Assembly: GCA_034698045.1 (NCBI GenBank)
Contig: JAQGAU010000273.1
Coordinates: 1-32,294, forward strand
Source of the DNA: Paramacrobiotus richtersi
Lineage: Eukaryota > Tardigrada > Eutardigrada > Parachela > Macrobiotidae
Direction of reading: 5' to 3'
DNA: 32,294 nt
Under the pieces are notes generated by a model that saw nothing but the letters and a program-made list of their open reading frames with translations, made no database searches and was not told the DNA's origin. Shown one piece after another: positions 1 through 10,890 of the stretch. How positions within the stretch are numbered: position 1 is the stretch's first letter; each line of letters opens with the position of its first letter. A program made the translations under genes and the position numbers.

Positions 1-584
1 CGTAGCATCCCACACCATGTATTGACCATTCCAGACAGGTACTAGGGTTGCTCCATCAGGCCGTTTGCCATTCTTTCAGTTCATACCCAGTGGCTCCAGT
101 TCGCAAGGGAAACCGGCAGACTTGAAGGCTTGTTCCACAATTTTGTTTTATTTGGTGTTCTTCAAATGTTATAATTTAGCTATTTTGTTATTATTTTTGT
201 TACTATTATTTTATTGCATTAGAAATTGATGTTAATTCTGTTTACCGTTGCCCTTGAAGGATTACTCTTAATGTGTGTTGACTGGTACCGGCTTGCAATT
301 GCCAATACCATACGATAAAGCATGCCATTTTCCCATTAATTGTGGGTGTGTTGTGGTTTTTGCTGTGCACTTGATCACTGAAGGCCCATTGTCTGTCTGC
401 ATTGGCGTTTGTTTTCAAAGCTCTTTTCAAATCTCTGTTCATGGAGAGAAATCTGATAATTTTTGCATATCATCGAGCGAATTTTGGAAACACAACGCAA
501 ATGGAATGAAGGGAATTAGATCATTTTGCCTTTTAAAAACTGCTCACTGGCTCATGAAGGTAGCATGTCTGTCCGTATGTGCAG
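1..584. other. No gene identified; probable intron of the BTBD6-like gene
   Basis: I see no BTB-type or other recognisable coding segment here. The stretch ends in a splice acceptor (CAG at 582-584) directly before the BTBD6-like exon, which enters with one base of a split codon. The most economical reading is an intron whose upstream exon, carrying the N-terminal half of the BTB domain, lies outside the window. The open frames at 275-613 and 242-442 have no domain character and no convincing start. Confidence 0.5.
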
Positions 585-1599
585 GTACGCGTATGGGGAT
601 TTCGCGGATTTGACCGATGTATGTCTGGAGGAGGCGTTGGACACTCTGTACTGCGCCAAAAGGTACCTTATCCCCAAATTAGCGCGCGCCTGTCGGGATC
701 ACATCCAGTTTGAAATCGCAGTGTCCACCCAGTATGAACTCGGTGTGACGGACCTGGACCCCTGCGTCATTTTCCAACGGGTAGGTGGCGAGGGATGAAT
801 TGCTGGGAGCAACACCCATGTTGCTTGGTCTGAGTTCATTAGTGTTTTGTCCATATCGGTTGACCGGCGTTGTGTAGGCGCCCCAAATGGACGAAGAGAA
901 CTTGGCCAGTCTTGCACTGAGCACTATCGCCCGCCTCTGCTATTGCGTAATGAAGGGCGATGCTTTTCCCCGACTGTCTTTTGACTGTGTGCAGCGCATC
1001 CTGGACTACCCGCATCTTCAGACCCAAGAAATCAACATTTACCGGGGTGTCTGCCGGTACATACCTCCATCGGCACTTGTAGTAGCGGGTTAAAGACCGT
1101 TATACTTTGCAGATGGGTGGAGCTCAACGTGGGGGTGGTGACGGGCAGCGCCTTGAGGGAGGCGTTGGGAGCGTTGCTGTACTCGATCCGCTTTCCTGCC
1201 TTCACCCCGGGTGAGCTGTTTACTGGACCTATACAGGTGGGCGTGGATGCGACTAAGCGCTACATTCCCGACCAGTTTGTTGGTTTTTGTGGTATAGTGT
1301 GCTGACAAACAGCAGCGTCTCTGGGAGTCAGTAACCGTACTTCTACAGTCTGTAGTAGAGCGGACAGTGCAAGTTTCAGCAGACTTAACCGGGAATGCGC
1401 CAGGCGGTAATGATAGACAGTACAGTGTGTGGGGATATCAGTGTGGTCGTTGTAGGATGGTGTGCTGACTGATGATGAGGCCGAGGAGTTACTCCTGTTG
1501 CGTAATTCCGGCTCCGGCGACCCGGCGCTCCCTTTTCTCACAACGCCACGCACTTCCCTGCATGATGATGATTCGGGTTACGTTTTTTCTAATTATTAA
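585..1599 (+). CDS. BTBD6-like BTB-BACK protein, 3' part (four exons)
   Basis: Exons are read at 585-780, 878-1056, 1113-1236 and 1456-1599 (stop TAA 1597-1599); phases agree at every junction and give about 214 residues. The first exon holds the end of the BTB domain (motif CAKRYLIPKLARAC), as in BTBD1/2/3/6. The next two encode the BACK region, with a split codon restoring the RW of the typical RWAE motif and then LYSIRFPAFTPGEL, close to the family's LxLIRFPxMxxEEF. The last exon starts DGVLTDDEAEELL, matching the family's SGVLTDxEVxDLF. BTBD3/6 proteins normally continue into a C-terminal PHR domain; here the chain stops about 30 residues later in an acidic tail, so that domain is absent. 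BTB-BACK proteins of this kind act as CUL3 ligase adaptors. The 5' end lies outside the window. Confidence 0.8.
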
Positions 1600-2941
1600 G
1601 CTTCGTTTAAAAATCAAAAAGGTTGTGGTTCGGTCGTTCACAATGTGCGTTAGAGTTTAGATTGAAGCATATCTCTGTGTTTGCAAGCTGGGTTTGGTAT
1701 AATAGCGACTGTCGCTGGCACTCCAATCTTCCCAGAAATTGCCGTTAGCGTACTGAAAAAAGTCGGTTTTTAGACATCGCTCCTGGTAATTAGCGCTTTG
1801 TACCGATTCCACTGTGCCGCTTTATAGTCCCTTAAGGCGTACTCTGCGACTACAAGGGGCGGTTGCCACTGCTAACTCCGTTTGTATGAGCGGCACTACG
1901 GATGTTTGACTTTTAAGCTGTTGCTTACGAAATTCTGACTTTCCATAGTATGCACGCTTTCATCAAGACACTACATTATGACGATTCAATGAACTTCAAA
2001 GACGCTCCAGGGAGTTAACACACGTTTTAACATTTTAACACATTGATCATGCAGTGCTTCACTATTCTACGCGTATCCAGAAGGTTTGCCGACAGTTCGC
2101 TGGATTATGGACTCACATACGAGGAATTCTGATCGCAAATCCTATACACCGCAAGTGACAGTTGAAGCACGCAAGTTACACAACAACAAGTCTAAACACA
2201 GCGTGCTCTGGATTGTTGCGACCTTGCCGATTAGAGCTTCTGTCAACAGTTACAGCAGGAGACAGACATTAATTTTGACGTTTAGTACGATTGTAATTCC
2301 GTACCATTGTACATTATATTGTCGTTTGTGTTCTTTTAACTTTAATATTTATCGCCTGCTGGTACAATCAATTATATGTTTAAAGCAGCATGCAGAACAA
2401 CAAACGGACTTCAGAAATGACAATGCAGTTCAATGATAATGTTGTACTACTGCGAAGGAAGCGCTGCAAGGCCTTTAGCGTGTGTGCGTTTAACCTTCTG
2501 TTCTTTAGAGAAGTGCTGACATTAGGTTCTTCTGTTAATTAATCTCTTAATCTCATAATTGATAGTATTAGATGTCAATCACGGTTTGACTTCTTACAAA
2601 GTTAGTCAAAAATTTACGGGCAAAACTGCGTAAAATGATTGAATGTGTGGTTTAGCGTTTGCTTACCGGTGGCTCAGTTTGGGGTTAACCAGCAGCACGA
2701 GCTTTCTTTTATCATCGAACTTTATTAGCCTTTCTTTGGTCCGTTTGCTGTTCTATATGTTGTTTTAAATACTTCCAATTACTGTAAATGACTTTTATCG
2801 GGCAGCGATCATGGCCCGATGTGTGATTTATTTGACCAAAGTTACAAGCTCATAAACGCCGATATAAATGGAATTACAACGTCAAATGTCAGTCTCCTGG
2901 CTTTATTGTTGATTTAACCGCAAATCCGCAAGACTGCAACC
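1600..2941. other. Intergenic, no gene seen
   Basis: This stretch separates two plus-strand genes. A 116-codon open frame at 2086-2436 has mixed composition and no recognisable domain, and I do not accept it. No transposon ends, RNA gene or AATAAA signal for the upstream gene could be picked out. The promoter of the lipocalin-like gene presumably lies in the last few hundred bases, without a clear TATA element. Confidence 0.5.
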
Positions 2942-5900
2942 ATGCTGCGTTTAGGCTTTTTGTTTCTGCTGTCACTTGCGGTGGATGATATACGGGGTCA
3001 GAATTTGTCGTACACGAGTCCATCTGCTCCGGCGAATTGTCAACAAACCAAACCTGTTGGATATGCGTGGAATAGTGAAGCGGTACGTGATCCATATGCT
3101 TTTAGTGTTTTTTCGGCACATCTCGCGTCGATTACTGTATCTTGAAGTACATTACGAAGCGCAAAAAAATTCACACTGAGTTTTTTCAACTATCCTTCGA
3201 CTTTCGTGCTATTAAAATTTAATGGTAACTTTGTACTAGGCAAGTACACCCACCGATAGCTGCACTAATGGACCGAAGCAAAGGAGCACACAGGTTTAAG
3301 TGCTAAATCTGATTAAACAAAAACGCCCGTTGTTTAGTAATTTCCGTAATAGTATCTTTTTTTTATTATTTTTCTCGGGACTGAGACACACAACATGAAA
3401 TCCGTTTTGGCTGGGTATAGAGTACCTCCCCTTCGCTTTGTTTACAAATTTAAAGAGATCTTTCTACAATTTCCAGGAAACTTTATAAGATTCAAATTAC
3501 ACTTTCCTTTAATTTTCCCAAAGTTTAACTTAAATTTCGGAAAATTTAATTTTAATTTTACAAAGTTTCCTTTAGGATTCTATAAACTTTAATTTGCATT
3601 AATTTTTAAATATTGCATAATTCATCAGTCAACATTAACAAATTAATAGTTCTTCTCGATCAAGACAGATTCTCAATTCCATAAATCCAGTGTGTTTAAA
3701 CGTTCTCTTGATCAAATGAAACAGCAGTCAATCCGTGCAAACTTACAGGCTTGTATAAAATAATTTGATGACCTTTAGCTGATACAAAAATTGGACTGAT
3801 ATGATGCAGACATGCAGATACAAACTTCTGTAACAGATATTGCTTGTTGAATTTATTATCAATATTTTCCGAAATAAAACCAAAACCCACTATCACGATG
3901 TTTTAAAGCAAATTTGTTTCAAAATGCACAAAAAAAACGATTTTCATTTATTTTTGCGCCTGAAGTGGGAAAAATGAGAAGCCGGGATATCGCACGAATT
4001 TCTAGTTAAACAGACCAATCAACATCTATATTTCAACTTTGAATACAGATATAAAATCATACATTTACGTCTATCAACGCCGCAATAAAGGTCATTCGGG
4101 CAATAGAAACAGCATTACGGTATATCACCCTTAAAAGTCTGGTTGCTGCCTGACACGTACGTGCGCTAACTCTAAGATTTAATCAGAAAAATTACATACA
4201 CAACTCTACAACCAAATTGTGCCAAGCTTGTAGAGTGGAAGAAATTTGTATTCGGGGTCACAAAGCAGCAGGCTAACAAGTAGACACTACGAGTTTATTT
4301 CTGCTTGTCAGGGCGGGCGTTATTGCGCTTGGAAAAGACATCTTTGTAGGCGGTGCAAAGATGCACCGCTGGCTGCTCGCGCCGAGATGCAGGTGGGCGC
4401 GGGTTTGATTCCCCTCGAGAGCGGTTTGTTGCGACATACGCCTTGAGGCCGTGCGCTGTTATTCAAATTCCGGTAAACTATGCCCGAAATACACCAATAA
4501 CTTGACCTCAGAGCGGTTTTGTACGGGCTTAAAACCGAATGGCTTACTTCTTGCGCACAGGTGCAATGCACCAAATGACCTCGAATAATTTAAACAAGAA
4601 AACAAACTCAAATTTGTCCATGTCACATGTGTAACAAAAAGATGTGTTTTCGAGCCACGTGAACAGCGTCTGAGTGCAAAAAGCGCCGGCGGGCAGTTTG
4701 TAGTACAAATCGAACACATGGTGTCTAGTTGATAGAATGGCAAGTTCCGAGTGTTTAGTTGTTGGCCTCCTTCGATGCATGTGTATATGAGTTTGTGCTC
4801 TGTTCTGTTTGTGAATAGTTCTCTTAATTTACACCCGATGCCGCTCGCTAATTATTAAGAGACCAGTTCATGGTTTGCTCTATATACGGTAGAATATATT
4901 GAGTAAGTAATAGGCTGTTCTCGTAACTGCTAACGAGCGGCTTCGGCGCAGCTGCCCCCTGGCATGTTTGTGTACTTGTATGAAAGTGTAGTTTCTTGGC
5001 AGGTAAATGACCCGAAGCGGCTAATTCTTAAAATTGGAAACTGAGCAAAGTATATTGTACTAAGCATGAATATTTTTTTACATCAAGTTAATTGCATACG
5101 GTGAAAGTTATAAACTCTTTAAAGTATTATGTCACACATCCATGGGCTTTCCGGGAACAAACGCATGAACTTTCGTGACAAAATGCATCGCTAATCAAGG
5201 CAACAAAGTAGTTGGATTGATAACTGTGTCTTTGATGTTCTTATCCTTCACAGTAGTTTAGTTCTTGTATCTTGCAGGGCACGGGAGTTTGGTACCAGTA
5301 TATGTACGGCCCGCCCGGCAACCCCTTCGCGCCCAGTTTGAATAACCCGATAGAAGTGTACCGTGGTATTGGCTGGCAGCGCGATGCAGAAAAGACCGTC
5401 TACATACAGTCATTCCACGTGACCGGTCGTGTGAGCACTCCTCCGTATGACTGCTGGGCCAGCTACGGGATACAGAACACGTCGTGTAATGGGGCCGTGT
5501 ATGCGTATGGATATGGTCTGGGAACGGGTCCAGAAGGTGAGGAAGCGCCTGTAAAATCCATCAGTAACCTTAAAGCTCGGTTCTAGAGAACCGTGCATCC
5601 TTGTGGCTACACGATATATTTGCATAAATGTGAAATAAAGTGGTTCACAGGTGCTCCCCGCAACTTTTACAAAATGTTTCTGGACCCCAACTTCATTTAC
5701 ATCCGGTCGGACTGCCTCACTGATGCCGACACACCAGGCGCCGAGAGATGTGACTATCCAGCAATCGCTGTTTGGACTAGGAAGATGGCCAAAGATATTA
5801 CCCCATTGGAGGATCGAATCATTCGCGATATCCTCGACGATCGACTGCAAATGTACTGCATGACCTCGAAAGACATGGTCTACGTCAACTGGTACGACCT

Positions 5901-6027
5901 TCCACCCTGTGAATATCCAACCAAACCCCCAGCCGCTTTGAAGGATTTTAAACATGCGCAAGAGAACTGGGTTAGCAAGTGTCATAAGCCGGGATCTGGG
6001 TCGTGTTCACCCGCATCATTCTACTGA
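2942..6027 (+). CDS. Secreted lipocalin-like protein (three exons, 258 aa)
   Basis: Exons are 2942-3082, 5278-5536 and 5651-6027 (stop TGA 6025-6027); junction phases 0 and 1 agree. The protein starts with a signal peptide (MLRLGFLFLLSLAV, cleavage near residue 19), so it should enter the secretory pathway. After a cysteine near residue 33 comes GTGVWYQYMYG (about 48-58), which fits the lipocalin GxW motif at the first barrel strand. Further on, NFIYIRSDC and then a PAIAVWTRKMAKDITPLED segment resemble the later lipocalin strands and the conserved arginine (VWxLSR) before the C-terminal helix. A late cysteine (PPCEYP) could pair with an earlier one, as in apolipoprotein D types. A small hydrophobic ligand is the usual lipocalin cargo, but nothing here identifies it. 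Length is somewhat above the usual 160-200 residues. Lipocalin assignment is by motif only; gene structure is firm. Confidence 0.75.
3476..3570. repeat. AT-rich imperfect foldback
   Basis: The left arm begins GGAAACTTTATAAGATTC and the right arm ends with the near reverse complement (TTTTACAAAGTTTCC), with imperfect pairing over roughly 40 bases. The interior is poor in G and C. It could be a decayed MITE or simple AT-rich sequence; no target-site duplication was recognised. Confidence 0.4.
4350..4369. repeat. Perfect 8-bp-arm hairpin in the intron
   Basis: GCGGTGCA and TGCACCGC flank a four-base loop AAGA. Forty bases downstream, GGTTTGATTCC resembles an RNA polymerase III B box, but no tRNA cloverleaf could be drawn. 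Function is unknown. Confidence 0.5.
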
Positions 6028-6251
6028 GTGCTCTGTGATACAACGTTCTGCTAACTGTATCATTCATAAAGTTACTGTAATGTTCCCCTTTTAAAGTAAG
6101 TAGTTTCGAATCTGTACTGGGCATACGCGTAGCAAGAAAATTTAAACCGAAGTTGCTACCTTTAAATTTCTCTTCAAAATTCCATCATTTTAACAGAATC
6201 CCAAAAATGTACAGCAAATTTATAATGAATGTTGTCAGTATAATTCGAGTT

Positions 6252-6257
6252 AATAAA
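6252..6257 (+). terminator. Candidate polyadenylation signal of the lipocalin-like gene
   Basis: AATAAA lies about 225 bases after the stop codon. It is the nearest canonical hexamer I found, so it is plausible but not proven. Confidence 0.35.
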
Positions 6258-7354
6258 AACGAACCTGCTTCCCGACTATCAAAAACGAGTTTATGTCAGA
6301 TTTTACTGGAGTGTTAAAACAAATGGATGCGCGAAATGAAGTATGGTTATATGGTAGGATGACAGTAGACTCTTATCTGCAGATTTCTTATGTTTCCGTA
6401 AAAAAAATCGAAAATCAATACGCTTGATTTCGTTATTGTACAGTTTAAACTTGCAATCTAATTTCTAATCTAATTTTTGTGTATATTTTACTCTACAGTT
6501 AATCAGCAATCAGCACGCGCTGACGCACAGAACGGAATACTCGAACATTTGCGTAATCAACACGGTCAGCCAAATAGATAGAAAATTAAGTATAGAATCA
6601 CGGCAGAATGCACATATAGTGCAAAAAAAGCGCGCGAACATTGCAGTCTCACATTGTAACACATAAACACATCTTCCAGTTCTTAGTAGAGTCGACTGTT
6701 CCCATAACACATAACCCATCCCCTCGCTGATTGCTGCATCTCCACACTTATGCGTAACGCGCTGTCTAAGAAATACCACAGTCCGAGGGCTTCCGTTACT
6801 AGTTATATCGAATTGTGCTTCCAGTCTGCTCCAGGAATGCCTTAGCCTGCGTGCCCCGGCTTCCTATCGCCACAAAAACTGCCGGTTGGACAATGTACCG
6901 TTCAGATAAAGCGTTACACCGCGCTTGTTTCTCGCGCTCCCGTTGGTCCGAGGCGCCACCTGCGATCGTAGTATCGCGAGGGCAACCGTTGGATGTGTTG
7001 CATCAGCCGAATAGTCTTTACCGTGGACGCCCTTTTGTGCTCCATTGTGTTGGTCTAGCCAGATGCTACAGATCAAAGAAAGATGACTCAGTGCAATTCA
7101 TGGCTACTGACACGCTAAACTCGCTAGGAACGGGACACTTTCTGATCTCAAGTCAAAACTGCAGTGGTGATACGAAAGTAATTGAGACTGCTTTTAATTA
7201 TTCACAGCAATTTTTCTTTCTAAATGCTGATTTCACGCACAATATGTTACAAACTTAGTTTCCGCATCTATTTTAAGCAAGTCATTGAACCATGCTTTTC
7301 GTGGATATTTGGCGATCAATATTCCTAACTCGTTAGTCGTTTTTTTTCGACACG
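6258..7354. other. Intergenic, no gene seen
   Basis: The stretch carries a 147-codon open frame at 6815-7258 that would begin with GTG, shows no domain, and is not flanked by credible splice sites. I regard it as chance. No transposon ends or RNA gene were recognised. Confidence 0.45.
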
Positions 7355-7382
7355 ATGTCCAATCCAATGGAATCCGTTACAG
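7355..7382 (+). other. Candidate first coding exon of the F-box gene
   Basis: ATG at 7355 opens nine codons (MSNPMESVT) plus one base before a GT (GTGCAG) at 7383. The phase matches the acceptor at 7847, which needs exactly one base from upstream. This is the simplest in-window start I found; other upstream exons remain possible. Confidence 0.3.
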
Positions 7383-7847
7383 GTGCAGAATGAAACTGAA
7401 GAGCAATATTATAGTCCCTGCTTCGCTGTTTTGTAATGTTTTCATTTCAGGCGGCATTGGTTCATTTGTATTATGTATATAATTTTACAAAAAATGTTTG
7501 AACTACGTAAATGTGATGTATGTAATGCGGAATAGTAATTTTGGATCGGTGCCTTTAATCCGTATCAACTGATCGTACAACGCCGGCAAGTACCATAGTG
7601 ATAATTCGCACATAATTGCCAAGTATAACATGTGAATACGAAATAATAATTAGTTCACGTGACTTCATATATCGCCGTGATTGGCACTTGTTCTTAGAGT
7701 AGCGTAGATATATCGTTTTGCCAAAATCAGGGATGGCGTTTTCTGTCCGTTAAACCTACTTGTCGTAATGGTCCCTATTGATTACCTGGAATTGTTTAAA
7801 TATCACACATTGTCATGTGCTAACGTTTGGTTTGATTTTTTCCACAG

Positions 7848-9328
7848 CCTTGCTCGGAAACTGCACATTGTCGTCCCCGGAAACGTACACGGGCGCTGCA
7901 GTCATCTATCCACCAGCTATTACGAATGCGGAACTATTCCAGCCACACTTCGACGGGGAGATCTACAAACCAAGTGCTATCTCTGTCCGCGGGATCGATG
8001 GCTTATTTCAGTATGGCACCGTTATCGGCAAGCAGGACGGTGAGCTGCTGATCGATTTCCATTGCGGTACAACAGAACCTCACGTTGCTCAGATCGACAA
8101 GGTCTACCGTCTACCAACTGAAGCTGCACTCACAATTCCCGCTCTTTTGATGGGCAAGGATGCTGAGCTGCAAAACACTCCCGTGGAAGTCCTTTTCCGT
8201 CTGAATGCGAATGAACGCTGGAAATGGTATCCGGGATTCCTGACCAGCACTCTGACAACAGCTGAATGTGTTTATGTCTTTGTTCAGATAACTGTTTCCG
8301 ACGGTGCAATGGTCAGGGCCTGCGTGCAGGGTAAACACCTTCGTACTCCATTGAATGGGACGGAATTAAGCCGACACGTAATCTGCAATGTCCATGACGT
8401 TCCGATCCAGCCGCACCAGGTATCGAGCTGCGATCCCCAGATCCATCGGATGCCACCGTGCCACTTGCTGGGCAAAATCTTTGACTGCTTGGATACCGTG
8501 GCGCAGATGAAGGTGCGTCGCGTGTGCACACTGTGGCGGGATGTCATTCATGCTGACTGTGCTCCAACACATGTGCGACTGCGCGTGCACGGCCCTCCAT
8601 CACATTACTTGCCGGGACTTTTGCGGACCGTTTGGCGCAAGCGAACCAGAGTTCTGTCACTGATCAATCCAGATTTCATTAAAACTGGGAGTGAGAGCGA
8701 GCCCCATCTCAACTTGGTCATAAAGAATATTTTGAAGGGAAGTGGATATACTCGGCTGGATACTGTTGTGCTCACGGGCATTGTTCTCAATGTAGAGTCC
8801 TTCGGTCCGCAAGGTCTGAGCCAATATTTTACCAGTATACTTCGGTCCCTTGCCACCGTGTGCGGTTGTGTTCTGGTCCACAATGCCGTTTTCCATGGAA
8901 CCTTTTACTTACCGCTCCGGTATCCTAATGCGGCAAATGGTCTTGGCGAGGGTAGGCGATCAATCAAGGTAACAATTAACAAAGCCCGGATTGATACGAG
9001 CAAAGAAGTGTCAGCTGAGGAAGTGTGGAAACAGATCGAGCAAAGTGAGCTGGACAGACTGGCCGATAATTTTACCGCCCATTTCAAAGTACATAACCCA
9101 AACTGTGAATGTGTGGGTCGAATTCTTTGGGTACGTAGAATGATGAAAGCCGGGCACGGGGTCATTTCTAATCAGAGCTTTTTTCAGGTCCTTCGACACA
9201 GTTGGAGAGGCGACGTTCATCGCACTCCCGAGTGCATGGTGAAGTGGTGGATGCCGCAGGATCTGGTTGCTCTGAACCCTCGCAAACTGTCATCGCTTGC
9301 TCTTTTCGCAATTAGTGCATGCCTGTAG
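7848..9328 (+). CDS. F-box protein with Agenet/Tudor-like N-terminus
   Basis: The main exon starts after a strong acceptor (CTAAC branch-like motif, TTTTTTCCACAG ending 7847) and ends at TAG 9326-9328, giving 492 codons; with the candidate first exon the protein would be about 502 residues. Near residues 55-100 a segment with YGTVIGKQDGELLIDF and then VYRLP, and near 121-155 PVEVLFRLNANERWKWYPG, match the two Agenet/Tudor repeats seen in the minus-strand FMRP-like genes of this window. An F-box follows at nucleotides 8445-8550 (MPPCHLLGKIFDCLD, then RVCTLWRDVI). F-boxes bind SKP1 and bring targets to SCF ubiquitin ligases. The C-terminal part has leucine-spaced segments and a tail distantly like the minus-strand family. 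An in-frame hydrophobic stretch upstream of the acceptor is intron, not a signal peptide. F-box is confident; Agenet is inferred. Confidence 0.8.
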
Positions 9329-9639
9329 TTAATGGATCTTCTCTGGTCCCTGAATATCGAGGTAGAAGGGGTATCAGAAATGTGTTTCAGATGGACAGAC
9401 TGATTTTGATACCCGTTTCTTATAACATAGCGTTGGCCGAACTATATTTGTATAAGGTGACCCTTCCAGGGATTTCTGCTCCGACTACACGTATCACGAA
9501 CTGCACGATCTACGTGCTACGCTGATTCGTATTCATGGATTCGTAATGATATATATTTTTATTTGCCAGAAAAACCCATGCACTGACAGTAGTAAAATTA
9601 ATTTGCTTTTACTCGATGATTAGCGTATGCGGAAGCCAT
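9329..9639. other. Intergenic, no gene seen
   Basis: This is the 3' flank of the F-box gene, possibly containing its untranslated region. No canonical AATAAA was found before the duplicated block begins near 9640. No gene or repeat was recognised. Confidence 0.5.
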
Positions 9640-10890
9640 ATAAATTAACGTACAGTATTCGCTGTCTCTGCAACGAAACCCGGCATGCTTCATGGTACGC
9701 CGAATAAAGTGTCGGTATTCTGCTTGGAGCCTTGTTTTGGAAACATGTCTTACAGCAGATAACGTGCAATTTGATTCCACGCTCCCTGAAAATCTCAAAA
9801 AATATTCAATAATGCGCTTTTGATTATATAGACTTCGGGGCAGTATCAGACACGATAAAGAACCAGAATGCAAGCTTAACAGACACAAACGACACCTGAA
9901 TGGATGACTATACATGGAGATGTGCGCGAATGAAGAGATCAGTGATCCTGCGGCCACTGCCGGCTGACATCGGGTGCAGCACTATACCCAGAACCATGCA
10001 AAAAGAGGGGAAAACAGTATTCCGAGCGGCAAACCAATGGCTGTCGTTATCAGCTGACGGGCAGTGGTAATTATGTATATAGCCGCGGTTATGCGGCAAG
10101 CAACGGGTGTGCTATTAATACTGCTGAAAGGGCGACGGCGGCTCCTTTGGTCGGTTTGGGTTTTTGGGGCAAACATCCTGTGAAATCCTGCTCTGGTAAC
10201 TGTGGGGCAAGGCACAATCGGCATGCGGAATTAAAAGACCCAGCGTGCGCATAACAATATTCTTTTCAGTAAAGTTTTTGCTTAGAGCGCACCGAAGACA
10301 TTGCGGTGCGTTGAGGTCCCTTTCGGCGGTTTGACGAAGGTGCCATCTCCATCACCAACGAGCCACCGTAGACAAGCAACTTCACCAGGTGGTTCGATGC
10401 CCCATCTAAAAAGAAGGTTTACCAGTTTCAGCTTCGTTCTCGGTACGAATACTTCGAATACGCTCAAGTAATTAACATAGTCTGCGACTCTGCGACATAC
10501 TGTAATGCGAGCGAGCAGCCAAACAGCTGTCGCAACAGTTTGATGCCAGCGTATACTTAAAATGAAAAACATCGGCAAACGCATGTCCATCGAACCAGAT
10601 GGTCTACTACTTCGGTACAGTTTAACCAGTCCATAAGCGTGATGATCTCTTCGTTGCTCGTTTTCGAACAGAAATTATTGAACATCAATTGGACTAAATT
10701 AGTCCACTTCTCTGGACACTGGAGTCGTCCAAGTTAACTGACCAGTGACTCACTGGATTCCTGGAATAAGGAAAGGATTGTACCAGCAGTCGAGCCACGA
10801 TGGTGATAACTGGCAGTTTCCCTGATCATGAAAACAGATTGAGTTATAGCTAGAAAAGGAAACAGTCTTCAATGCAACGTTGCGGAAACG
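9640..10890 (-). pseudogene. 3' fragment of the FMRP-like/leucine-rich gene family
   Basis: This block aligns by eye, base for base over long stretches, with 24340-25570: the 3' flank, last exon, last intron and the end of exon 3 of the intact gene at 24875-27449. The last exon reads with motifs KLKLVNLLFRWGIEPPGEV, like the paralogues. It is broken in at least two ways: a one-base loss after the PPK motif shifts the frame to an early TAA near 10282, and the exon 3 donor GTAAGT of the intact genes is TTAAGT near 10560. Exons 1, 2 and most of exon 3 are missing; homology stops near 10890. It is a truncated segmental copy; the retained intron shows that it did not come from an mRNA. Confidence 0.85.

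Larger units (their letters stand above)
3083..5277 (+). other. Long first intron of the lipocalin-like gene
   Basis: The intron runs from GTACGT at 3083 to CTTGCAG ending at 5277, about 2.2 kb, the longest intron in the window. It separates the signal-peptide exon from the barrel exons. It contains an AT-rich foldback (3476-3570) and a short GC-rich hairpin (4350-4369). No nested gene is evident on either strand. Confidence 0.7.

Noticed and set aside
2086-2436. 116-codon plus-strand open frame between genes
   Set aside because: Composition is unremarkable, no domain is seen, and it is within the length expected by chance in such DNA.
4300-4450. tRNA gene
   Set aside because: A B-box-like motif is present, but no acceptor or anticodon stems can be formed.
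5410-5985. 191-codon minus-strand open frame
   Set aside because: It is antisense to exons 2 and 3 of the lipocalin-like gene and shows no domain.
6815-7258. 147-codon plus-strand open frame
   Set aside because: It starts with GTG, has no domain or signal, and is not flanked by convincing splice sites.
7778-7846. Hydrophobic N-terminus resembling a signal peptide on the F-box protein
   Set aside because: It has no ATG and lies before a strong branch-like motif and acceptor, so it is intron sequence; a cytosolic F-box protein would not be secreted.
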